Under the pieces are notes generated by a model that did not search any database, was not told the DNA's origin, and saw nothing but the letters and a program-made list of their open reading frames with translations. A stretch of DNA of 36,765 bases. It comes from Spirochaetes bacterium GWB1_36_13 (lineage in GTDB: Bacteria; Spirochaetota; GWB1-36-13). The stretch lies in NCBI GenBank assembly GCA_001829155.1, contig MIAO01000151.1, forward strand, positions 1-36,765, written 5' to 3'. The position numbers were made by a program, and so were the translations under genes. Positions 19,168 to 27,477 of this stretch are shown here, piece by piece (the stretch's first letter is position 1; each line of letters opens with the position of its first letter).

Positions 19168-19494
19168 TTGTCTGATGAAAGAAGAAAATTTCTCAGGGTG
19201 AAAAAAAGCTTCCCTTTTAACTACAATATACGGGGGGAAAAGGAAATTTACGATGCTGAAACCGCTGATATCAGCCTCGGAGGAATCGGTTATATCTGCT
19301 CAGAAAATCTGGCTATCAATAAGATCATTCATATGAGAATGCACATCCCCGGATTTAACGAACCCATGTCTATCCGAGGAATTATCCGCTGGAAAAAAGA
19401 CTTAGGGCAGGGAAAATATTTTCTGGGCGTTGAGTTTTATAATATTGAGCAAGAAGAAAAAGATTTGATTTTAAAAGCCTTAAGAGAAGGCTGA
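19168..19494 (+). CDS. PilZ-domain protein
   Basis: 'ERRKFLRVKKSFPFNY...ETADISLGGIGYIC...IRGIIRWKKDLGQGKYFLGVEFYNI'; TTG start. Confidence 0.8.
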   Translation: MSDERRKFLRVKKSFPFNYNIRGEKEIYDAETADISLGGIGYICSENLAINKIIHMRMHIPGFNEPMSIRGIIRWKKDLGQGKYFLGVEFYNIEQEEKDLILKALREG

Positions 19495-19512
19495 TAAGAT
19501 TCAGGAGGAAAA

Positions 19513-19812
19513 GTGGATCAGGAAAATTTTGAAATTATCAATGATCAGATTAAAACATTTATGTCATCTTATCAGGAAAATCCCTTTATGATTCCCCTGA
19601 AAAGAATCTTATCCTTACATAAAAGACTGGTTCAAACCCTTATCGATATAGAAGATCCGGTTGTAAAAAACATTTTGGGAAAAATGGATGATGCGGTTCA
19701 ACTCATTTTATCCGGCGATGAATCCATGCTTTTGGATACAGCAAAAGACAGCTATCATACCCTTTTATGGAAACTCCATCAATACCTTTTAAAATCGGTT
19801 TTCCCGAAATAA
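19513..19812 (+). CDS. Hypothetical protein
   Basis: GTG-start ORF with RBS (aggaggaaaa), in line with the PilZ gene and pyrD. Confidence 0.6.
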   Translation: MDQENFEIINDQIKTFMSSYQENPFMIPLKRILSLHKRLVQTLIDIEDPVVKNILGKMDDAVQLILSGDESMLLDTAKDSYHTLLWKLHQYLLKSVFPK

Positions 19813-19857
19813 AACTGATTTTTGCTCATCGATTTCAAGATTTTAAGGACACACTTT

Positions 19858-20919
19858 ATGCAAATTTATAAAAAATGGATCAAACCCTTTCTTTTTCTCA
19901 TGGATCCTGAAAAAGCGCACCATTTTACCCTTATCTCGCAAAACATTATGGGAAAAACAAAAATAAATAAACTTCTCAAGCCTCTGTTTCACTTTGATGA
20001 TCCTGTTTTAGAAACAGTGCTTTTTGGACTTCATTTCAAGAATCCTGTAGGGCTTCCCGCCGGATGTGACAAGAAAGGAAACACGATACAAACATGGGAT
20101 ACTTACAGCTTCGGCTGGGCCACTTGCGGCTCCATTACCCATTTACCCCAGCCCGGAAACCCCAAACCAAGGCTTTTTCGAATGGTGAAAGATGATTCTC
20201 TCCAAATCAATCTGGGATTAAACAGTATCGGCGCACAGGCGATGAAAAAGAAAATAGGCCAAAAAAAGCCTTCCTACCCATTCGGCATCAGCATCGCCCG
20301 GACTACAGACATTCCAGACGAAGAAGCGGTGGAAGACTATATGAAAAGTTTTCAGACCCTCTATTCTCTTCCGGATTATTTTGAAATCAATATCAGCTGT
20401 CCGAATATTCCAGACACTGAATATTTTAAACGGGGTTCTTTTCTTCCCAATCTTTTTGAAAAATTAAAAAACGCAAATACGCAAAATAAACCGCTTCTGG
20501 TAAAAATAGCCCCCTGTCTGGAAGACGATGAACTGAAATTAGTGCTTGACAATATGAGAGAATATGAAATGCACGGAATGATTATCTCAAATCTTTTAAA
20601 AGATTTTTCAGGCATTGCGCCGAAAAGCGAAGTACGGCAAGGCGGAATCAGCGGAAAACTTCTGGAGCCTTATACAAATCAAATGATCCGTAAAGTTTAT
20701 CAAAGGACAGATGGAAAACTTCCTATTATTGGTCTTGGGGGTATCTTCACAGGCAAAGACGCTTATGAAAAAATCAAGCTTGGGGCAAGTCTTCTCCAGC
20801 TTTACAGCAGTATGGTATTAGAAGGACCCGGGGTAGTGAAAAGAGTTTTAAAAGAACTGGCGTATCTTGTAAAACAGGATGGGCATCAAAATTTTCAGCA
20901 AGCGATTGGAAAATATTAA
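19858..20919 (+). CDS. pyrD: Dihydroorotate dehydrogenase (class-2-like N-terminus)
   Basis: 'LFLMDPEKAHHFTL', 'FKNPVGLPAGCDKKG', 'INISCPN', 'GGISGKLLEPYTNQMI', 'IIGLGGIFTGKDAYEKIKLGASLLQLYSS'; ATG 19858 preferred. Confidence 0.85.
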   Translation: MQIYKKWIKPFLFLMDPEKAHHFTLISQNIMGKTKINKLLKPLFHFDDPVLETVLFGLHFKNPVGLPAGCDKKGNTIQTWDTYSFGWATCGSITHLPQPGNPKPRLFRMVKDDSLQINLGLNSIGAQAMKKKIGQKKPSYPFGISIARTTDIPDEEAVEDYMKSFQTLYSLPDYFEINISCPNIPDTEYFKRGSFLPNLFEKLKNANTQNKPLLVKIAPCLEDDELKLVLDNMREYEMHGMIISNLLKDFSGIAPKSEVRQGGISGKLLEPYTNQMIRKVYQRTDGKLPIIGLGGIFTGKDAYEKIKLGASLLQLYSSMVLEGPGVVKRVLKELAYLVKQDGHQNFQQAIGKY

Positions 20920-20941
20920 ATTATTTTAGAATCATCTCCCT

Positions 20942-20964
20942 GCTATTGAAAATAAGTATTTTAA
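20942..20964 (+). repeat. 23-bp intergenic repeat, copy 2 (copy 1 at 3298-3320)
   Basis: gctattgaaaataagtattttaa identical at 3298-3320. Confidence 0.6.
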
Positions 20965-20971
20965 GTTACAG

Positions 20972-21002
20972 ATTCCGGTCTTTTGCAAGCAAAAACCGGA
21001 AT
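20972..21002. terminator. Stem-loop downstream of pyrD (terminator or palindromic repeat)
   Basis: attccggtcttttgc-aa-gcaaaaaccggaat inverted repeat; not followed by a clear T-run on +. Confidence 0.35.
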
Positions 21003-21100
21003 GACAGGTTTGCATTTTATATTCAGTTGTGTATATTTTCTTTTTTCTTTAATTTATTTTTATTATCATTAAATAAATAGTTTATAATTTTGGAGAAAAA

Positions 21101-22609
21101 TTGAAAAAAATACGCCTGTTATCATTTATTTTTTTCGCTTCTGCCATGATTCTTCTTTTTTATTATATGAGCCGCTCGAATTACCTTTTATTCCATTCTT
21201 TGGCTGAATTATTCAGCATCATTATTGCCGGAGGAATTTTTTTAATCGTCTGGAACACCAGAAAAATCTCTGAAAGCGCTCCTCTTTTTCTTCTCGGAAT
21301 CGCCTATTTTTTTATCAGTATTCTTGACCTTCTTCATACTCTTGGTTATAAGGGAATGAAGATTTTTACAGACTATGATTTTTATGCCAATCAGCTCTGG
21401 GTCGCAGCCCGATTTATGGAAGCGGTTTCTCTTTTTATTGTCGGGCTTTTTTCCAACCGTAAAAAAATTCCGTTTGTCTCTGTTTTTTACATTTATCTTG
21501 CTTTTACCACTTTAGCGGTTGTATCTATTTTTTTTATCAAAGTTTTTCCAGTCTGTTTTATAGCAGACCAAGGGCAGACGCTTTTTAAAATAGCCGCTGA
21601 ATATGTTATTATTGTAATTCTTGCCACTGGAATATATTTCCTTCATCAGAAAAAAAAATCTTTTTCACCCGTTATTTATAAACTTCTCTTCTGGTCTATG
21701 GTCATTACTATTGCCAGTGAATTTTCTTTTACCCTTTACACAGATAATTACGGAATTTTGAATTTTGTAGGGCACATTTTTAAAATTATCTCTTTTTTCC
21801 TGATTTACAAGGCAATCATAGAAACCAATCTGAAACATCCCTATGACATGATTTTTAAAAAATTAAAAGAAAAAGAGAGTTTTCTGGAAGAAGCCAATGA
21901 AACAAAAAACAAACTCTTTCTGATTCTGGCTCACGATTTAAAAGCTCCTTTTTCAAATATTTACAGCCTTTCAGAAATTTTAATCCATGATATTCAGCAA
22001 AAAACATTAAAAGAAAATGAAAAAGACAAGTACAATAAAATGATCTTTGACTCAGCGTTCCGTTATTCATCTCTTTTAGAAAATCTTCTTCATTGGGCAA
22101 ATACCCAGCTTGATCAGCTGGAATGCAAGAATGAAAAACTGGATTGTTATGAACCTGCTTTAGAAGCATTCGAATATCTTGAAAAAAGTGCGGAACAGAA
22201 AAATATTGAAATCCAGATTCTATTTCCTCCTAAAAAATTTTACGCTGACGCAGATCGGAATATGATTAATGCAGTTTTAAGAAATTTAGTGTCCAATGCG
22301 CTGAAATTTACTCCTCGGAAAGGGAAAATTGAGATATTGTGCGGCGAAGAAGAGAATTATTTAATAATCACTGTCAAAGACAACGGTCTCGGCATGTCTG
22401 AATCAATGGTAAAAAAATTATTTGAAAAAAATTCTTTTAACTCCACCTACGGTACAGAACAGGAAAAAGGGACAGGGGTCGGACTTGTGATCTGTAAAGA
22501 GTTTGTCAATAAAAACGGAGGGGAACTCCGGGTTGAAAGCCAGCTTGGAAAAGGCAGTATTTTTTCTTTTTCGTTGTTAAAATCTGAAAATAGTGCAAGC
22601 ATGTCTTAA
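21101..22609 (+). CDS. MASE3-like membrane sensor histidine kinase
   Basis: 'LFHSLAELFSIIIAGGIFLIVWNTRKI...DLLHTLGYKGMKIF', 'LAHDLKAPFSNIYSLSEIL', 'GTGVGLVICKEFVNKNGGEL'. Confidence 0.88.
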   Translation: MKKIRLLSFIFFASAMILLFYYMSRSNYLLFHSLAELFSIIIAGGIFLIVWNTRKISESAPLFLLGIAYFFISILDLLHTLGYKGMKIFTDYDFYANQLWVAARFMEAVSLFIVGLFSNRKKIPFVSVFYIYLAFTTLAVVSIFFIKVFPVCFIADQGQTLFKIAAEYVIIVILATGIYFLHQKKKSFSPVIYKLLFWSMVITIASEFSFTLYTDNYGILNFVGHIFKIISFFLIYKAIIETNLKHPYDMIFKKLKEKESFLEEANETKNKLFLILAHDLKAPFSNIYSLSEILIHDIQQKTLKENEKDKYNKMIFDSAFRYSSLLENLLHWANTQLDQLECKNEKLDCYEPALEAFEYLEKSAEQKNIEIQILFPPKKFYADADRNMINAVLRNLVSNALKFTPRKGKIEILCGEEENYLIITVKDNGLGMSESMVKKLFEKNSFNSTYGTEQEKGTGVGLVICKEFVNKNGGELRVESQLGKGSIFSFSLLKSENSASMS

Positions 22610-22662
22610 AAACGATTCAAATATTTATTAAATTTATTGTAAAAATAAAAAGAGGAACCCTT

Positions 22663-22836
22663 ATGAAACAACACACCAGCGAATGGCTCGATGTTTATTA
22701 CAAATCCTTGATTGATTCGCTCACATCAAAAGCCCTGCTTTTTGGAATGTGGGGGAATAAACCAATGGCTGCTTTTTTTGAAAACATGGCAAAATTTGCT
22801 GAAAAACAGTTTGAATCATTAAAAAAAGATAAATAG
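22663..22836 (+). CDS. Small hypothetical protein (57 aa)
   Basis: Manual translation MKQHTSEWLDVYYKSLIDSLTSKALLFGMWGNKPMAAFFENMAKFAEKQFESLKKDK*; RBS agagga; 6 nt before xseB; absent from the ORF track. Confidence 0.6.
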   Translation: MKQHTSEWLDVYYKSLIDSLTSKALLFGMWGNKPMAAFFENMAKFAEKQFESLKKDK

Positions 22837-22842
22837 TCCCCT

Positions 22843-23085
22843 ATGAATTTTAATTTTGAGAAATCACTGGACAAACTTCGTTTGGTGGTTGAAAAAATGG
22901 AGAATCAGGATACGAGTTTAGAAGAATCACTTTCTCTTTACACAGAAGGCATAAAACTCTATAAGAGCTGCGCTTCTTTTTTAGAAACTTCCAAAAGAAA
23001 AGTGGAAATTCTGAAGAACGGAAAAGAGATTATTGAGAATCCGAAAATCAAGCCTGATATTGGACTATTTGAAGATATAGAATAA
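22843..23085 (+). CDS. xseB: Exodeoxyribonuclease VII small subunit
   Basis: 'FEKSLDKLRLVVEKMENQDTSLEESLSLYTEGIKLYKSCASFLETSKRKVEIL'. Confidence 0.9.
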   Translation: MNFNFEKSLDKLRLVVEKMENQDTSLEESLSLYTEGIKLYKSCASFLETSKRKVEILKNGKEIIENPKIKPDIGLFEDIE

Positions 23086-23182
23086 CAAAAGAGGGAAATA
23101 AATTTATATTTTTCCGCATAATTGATTATTTTATTAAGGGAACTATCCGAAAATAATTTAAATTTTATAAACAGGACATGAG

Positions 23183-24403
23183 ATGGAATATCTTTTGACA
23201 AATATTCATAGAATTGATTCTAAGGGAGAAGGGAAAGGGATCTTAGGTGTTTCATCTGATAATTTAATTACTTATAATTCAAAGAAAACCAAAAAGCCTG
23301 TTTCTTTCAATGTCGGCGGCGACTATTACGCTTATCCCGGATTTATCAATTCACATGACCACCTTCTTGGAAATTATTTTCCAAGAGTCGGGAACGGTCC
23401 TTACTTAAACTGGCTGCCATGGGACAACGATCTCAAATCTGCAAAGATTTATCAGGAAAGAGCCAAGCTGACGAATTATGAAATCTATTTTATCGCCTGT
23501 CTTAGAAATCTGATCTCAGGAGTGACCTGGATATCGGATCACATTCCCCATGTTGTCAATGAAAAATTTATTCCTCATTTACCGATTAACATAATCAGCC
23601 GTTATACTCTGGCTCACGAAGTTTCTTCCTATGACTTGAAATGGGGCGATCCCAAAAAAGAACACGAAATCGCTAAAAAAGAAAAAATCCCCTTTATTAC
23701 TCATATTGAAGAAGGATTTGACGAAGAGGCAAAAAAAGGAGTGGATTACTTAAAGGAATATCAGGCTTTAGACGAATATACTGTTATGGTTCATGGGATT
23801 GCCCTTTCTGAAGAAGATTTAAAAGATATCGGCATAGCAAAAGCTCATTTGGTTTGGTGTCCGACTTCAAATACTTTTATGTTCAGTAAAACAGCGGATG
23901 TCAAAAACTGGCTGAAAAATAAAATCAATGTCTGTCTAGGCACTGATTCTCCTATGTCAGGCGGATTAAACCTTTTAGAAGAAATCCGTTTTGCCCGCTC
24001 TGTCTATGAAAAAATGTACGGTGAAAAATTGGATGAAAGGCTGATTTTTCAAATGATTACCAGTAATCCGGCAAAAGCTTTTAAAATACCTGCGGGCGAT
24101 TTGAGTGAAAACTCTCCCGCCAATTTTGTCATTACCCGAAAAATTACGGATAATCCATACACCAACCTTGCATATCTCACATTAAGCGATATTGCTCTGG
24201 TAGTAGTAAATGGAAAGCCTCTTTATGGAGACATGAAGTTTGCGCCGCTTTTAAAAGAATTAAAAATCCAGCACTGGAAAATTGAAGTTGAAAACGAAGA
24301 AAAATTTCTGGCAATCCGGGGAAGTCTAAAAATCCTGAAAAAACTGAAGACGCTTTTAGGTTATCCGAAATACCTTCCTTTTTTGCCGATAAATCTTGAT
24401 TAA
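23183..24403 (+). CDS. Amidohydrolase-superfamily metal-dependent hydrolase
   Basis: 'GFINSHDHLLG', 'FITHIEEG', 'MVHGIAL', 'CLGTDSPMSGG'. Confidence 0.85.
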   Translation: MEYLLTNIHRIDSKGEGKGILGVSSDNLITYNSKKTKKPVSFNVGGDYYAYPGFINSHDHLLGNYFPRVGNGPYLNWLPWDNDLKSAKIYQERAKLTNYEIYFIACLRNLISGVTWISDHIPHVVNEKFIPHLPINIISRYTLAHEVSSYDLKWGDPKKEHEIAKKEKIPFITHIEEGFDEEAKKGVDYLKEYQALDEYTVMVHGIALSEEDLKDIGIAKAHLVWCPTSNTFMFSKTADVKNWLKNKINVCLGTDSPMSGGLNLLEEIRFARSVYEKMYGEKLDERLIFQMITSNPAKAFKIPAGDLSENSPANFVITRKITDNPYTNLAYLTLSDIALVVVNGKPLYGDMKFAPLLKELKIQHWKIEVENEEKFLAIRGSLKILKKLKTLLGYPKYLPFLPINLD

Positions 24404-24420
24404 GAGAGAGGATTAAAAAA

Positions 24421-25005
24421 ATGCCTTCTTTAAGAAAATATAGATCCAATTCCATCATTTATTTTGAAGGGGATGTAGGAAAAGAAAATGAAGGAGCAAG
24501 AGAAATTCTCTTGATCCGGGAAGGAAAAATTCTTTTAACCTATAAAAATGTCACTGGCGAGACAGTGAATGAAGTGATCGGAAAGGGCGAGTTCTTCGGG
24601 GTTCGTTCCGCTATTACCCGTTCGCCGAGAGAAGAAAGAGCGACCTGTATTGAAAACTGCGAGGTTCTTATTTTTGAGGTTCCTGAATTTGAAGAACTGA
24701 TTAAAAAAAATCCTCCTATCGGCTTGAAAATCCTTAGAATGCTATCCAATAATCTCCGGCTGATTACACGGGAAGAAAAGAAAATGATTACCCAGAATAC
24801 TTTTGAAGACCCCGGTACAGAACTTTATAAAATGGGACTTTATTTTTTTAGTCAGAGAGCTTATTCAAAAGCAATTCAAATCTGGAAACGCTTAGGCGAT
24901 ACCTATCCTGACCATCCTGAAGTTGAGCCTGCAAAAGAAATGATCCAGCAGTCGGAAGAAGCAATCAAAACCGGCTATCACCCTACGATTAAGCGAGGAG
25001 ATTAA
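24421..25005 (+). CDS. Cyclic-nucleotide-binding-like domain with TPR-like C-terminal tail, no HTH
   Basis: cNBD-like N-terminus; C-terminal 'ELYKMGLYFFSQRAYSKAIQIWKRLGDTYPDHPEVEPAKEMI'. Confidence 0.75.
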   Translation: MPSLRKYRSNSIIYFEGDVGKENEGAREILLIREGKILLTYKNVTGETVNEVIGKGEFFGVRSAITRSPREERATCIENCEVLIFEVPEFEELIKKNPPIGLKILRMLSNNLRLITREEKKMITQNTFEDPGTELYKMGLYFFSQRAYSKAIQIWKRLGDTYPDHPEVEPAKEMIQQSEEAIKTGYHPTIKRGD

Positions 25006-25006
25006 A

Positions 25007-25660
25007 ATGGCTGAAGGACAAAAAAATTTTTTAAAAGAGTATAAAAAAGATACTGTTATTTTTTGTGAATATGAACCGGGCAATGCCTTTTATCTGATTC
25101 GCAAAGGCAAGATAAAAATCACAAAAATTACTGAAAAATATGAAAAAACAATCGATATTCTGGAAGAAGGTTCTGTTTTTGGAGAAATGGCAATCATTGA
25201 TCAGGCTCTCCGAAGCGCAACCGCGATTGCTGAAACAGATGTCCAGTTGACAGAATTCACCAAAGAAAACTTTAAAGGAATCTTAAGCACGCATGCCGAA
25301 CTTTTGGTCAACCTGATCCGGATCGTCTGTTTCAGGACGACAGATGCAAAAAGAAGGCTTTCCCTCCTTCAGATCAAAGACGATGAAGGAAAAGTGATTG
25401 ATGCGATTTTAATGCTGGCGGAAGGGTTGATTCGAAAAAATCCAGAGCTTCTTGAGGAAAAAAACATTGCGATTAATTCAACAATTTCTGATGTCGGACA
25501 CTGGTGCGGGCTGGATGAAAAAACTGCAAAATCGGTTATTTTCAACCTTGAAAAAATGGAAAAGCTTGAAAGTAAACCTGGTGCAATCATTATTAAAGAC
25601 TATGTGGATCTTCGAAGAATTCTTGAACGCAAAAAAAAGATGGCAAAATTAAACGATTAG
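25007..25660 (+). CDS. Crp/Fnr-family regulator
   Basis: 'GSVFGEMAIIDQALRSATAIAETD' and C-terminal helix-turn-helix-like 'TISDVGHWCGLDEKTAKSVIFNLEKM'. Confidence 0.82.
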   Translation: MAEGQKNFLKEYKKDTVIFCEYEPGNAFYLIRKGKIKITKITEKYEKTIDILEEGSVFGEMAIIDQALRSATAIAETDVQLTEFTKENFKGILSTHAELLVNLIRIVCFRTTDAKRRLSLLQIKDDEGKVIDAILMLAEGLIRKNPELLEEKNIAINSTISDVGHWCGLDEKTAKSVIFNLEKMEKLESKPGAIIIKDYVDLRRILERKKKMAKLND

Positions 25661-25703
25661 TGATTTTATTTTTAAGTTTGACAAAAAGGTAGAGGGACAA
25701 GAG

Positions 25704-26327
25704 ATGGAAAAACTTTTAAACGGAGTTGTACAGTTTAAAAAAGAAGATTTTGAGGCTCATAAAGAGCTTTTTCAGGAACTTGCTAATTTTCAGAAGCCCC
25801 ATACTCTTTTTATCGGGTGCTCAGACTCCAGAATTGTGCCTAATATGATCACCAGCACTCTTCCGGGAGAGCTTTTTGTGATTCGCAATATTGCCAATAT
25901 CGTCCCTCCTTACCGTATTAAAGATGAATATCTGGCAACAACTTCCGCGATAGAATATGCTGTTATTGTCTTGGAAGTCGAAAATATTATTATCTGCGGG
26001 CATTCAAACTGCGGGGGATGTAATGCTTTATGGGCGGATTCTGAAAAACTTTCAAAAACTCCGAATGTTAAAAAATGGCTTGAACTTTTTGAAGATGTTA
26101 AGGAATCGGTTAAAAAAGTCCCTGAATCTGAAAATCATTCAGCCCGTGAATGGATTACTGAACAGCAGAATGTTTTAAAACAGATGAAACACCTTCTTTC
26201 CTATCCTTTTATCCGTGAAAAATACCAGAAAAATCAGCTCAATATTTACGGATGGCATTATATTATAGAAACTGGAGAAGTTTTTCAGTTCAATAAAGAA
26301 ACCGGCAGTTTCGAACTGATTAAATAG
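25704..26327 (+). CDS. Beta-class carbonic anhydrase
   Basis: 'FIGCSDSRIVPNMI', 'GELFVIRNIAN', 'IICGHSNCGGCNALW'. Confidence 0.92.
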   Translation: MEKLLNGVVQFKKEDFEAHKELFQELANFQKPHTLFIGCSDSRIVPNMITSTLPGELFVIRNIANIVPPYRIKDEYLATTSAIEYAVIVLEVENIIICGHSNCGGCNALWADSEKLSKTPNVKKWLELFEDVKESVKKVPESENHSAREWITEQQNVLKQMKHLLSYPFIREKYQKNQLNIYGWHYIIETGEVFQFNKETGSFELIK

Positions 26328-26575
26328 TCAACCCTGAAAAACCCAAATTTTAAAACAACCCTGCACGAGGCAGGGGTTCCCCGTCCTCCGTGTCCTTAAA
26401 GACTTAAGGATAAGGTGATTTGAGTCAAATCAGATGAAACCTTTTACTGTAAAGGATTTCTTGACTTTTTCAGGCTCGACTCATGAGATAAATTCATTAA
26501 GCGAATTCCTGATTTCTTTGTAAAACAAGTTTTCTTTCTATAAATTTGATTCAAAATACCAGAAGGATATTTTGA

Positions 26576-26665
26576 ATGATCAGACTGGACGATATTCAGG
26601 AAATCAGAAAACGAACAGGGGTCGGATTAAAGGAAGGCGTTGAAAAAATATTCGAACGGATATGA
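26576..26665 (+). CDS. UBA/TS-N-like mini-ORF (29 aa), possibly the 5' part of the next gene
   Basis: MIRLDDIQEIRKRTGVGLKEGVEKIFERI*; RBS agaaggat; overlaps the next ORF in the +1 frame. Confidence 0.4.
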   Translation: MIRLDDIQEIRKRTGVGLKEGVEKIFERI

Positions 26666-27353
26666 AAAAATCAGCCGAAAAGGAAGCCGTTTATTTCAAT
26701 ATCTGATTCGATTTTTTATCTTTATGCTGATTTATGGAGTTTTTTTTACTGTTTTGGGATATGAGAAAGCGCCCTTGGGAGAGTCTATTGCAAAATGGAC
26801 TGCCCAGTTAAACGCTGTTTTTTTAGACTGTGAAACTGACTTTTTAAATGGACATCAGGCAAAAAATTACTCTCTTATCGTGAATAAAAAACAAATGCTT
26901 TCCAATGAACCGATCAAAATCGGATTAAAAGTCAAATACGACGAACTTTATTCTTTGACACTTGGGACAACACTGCCGCACTATCCTCAACTCAAAATTT
27001 TCAATGAGGTTATGAAAGAGATCAAAGACAATCAAAAACCATTGAACCAGCCCCGCTATCCCCTGGATAAAAAAGAAGAAAACAGCAACACTCGAAAAAG
27101 TTTGGAAATCAATCTTTTGGGAGAAAAAAATTATTTGATTGATATCCGGCCTTCTGTTTTAGATATTGAATTGATCAAAAACAGTAAAACTGAAAATTAC
27201 TTTATCCTGAAAATTTCAATGCCGAATCATGAACCCAATCCGGTCAAAATTTTTATGATTATTTTTGTCCTTGGAATAGTTTTATATTTGAGTTTTTTTA
27301 TCTGGATGGTTATAAAAATGAGCCATTCTTCAAAGCAGGCAGAAAAACATTAG
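26640..27353 (+). CDS. Membrane protein with N- and C-terminal TM segments and an extracytoplasmic domain
   Basis: TMs 'LIRFFIFMLIYGVFFTVLGY' and 'VKIFMIIFVLGIVLYLSFFIWMVI'; no confident ATG in frame at the 5' end. Confidence 0.6.
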   Translation: MKKYSNGYEKISRKGSRLFQYLIRFFIFMLIYGVFFTVLGYEKAPLGESIAKWTAQLNAVFLDCETDFLNGHQAKNYSLIVNKKQMLSNEPIKIGLKVKYDELYSLTLGTTLPHYPQLKIFNEVMKEIKDNQKPLNQPRYPLDKKEENSNTRKSLEINLLGEKNYLIDIRPSVLDIELIKNSKTENYFILKISMPNHEPNPVKIFMIIFVLGIVLYLSFFIWMVIKMSHSSKQAEKH

Positions 27354-27477
27354 AATGAAACAAGATTTTTTCAGTGCTTTACAATTGAAATTAATTCTTT
27401 TAAAATCTATATTCATTATGATATAATCATAAAAATAATTAAATTTATCACTATAAAATTTACTTCTGGAGGAGAAA

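Noticed and set aside
26359-26460. tRNA, tmRNA, SRP, RNase P or TPP/cobalamin riboswitch
   Set aside because: Hairpins are present but I found none of the conserved sequence blocks of those RNAs.
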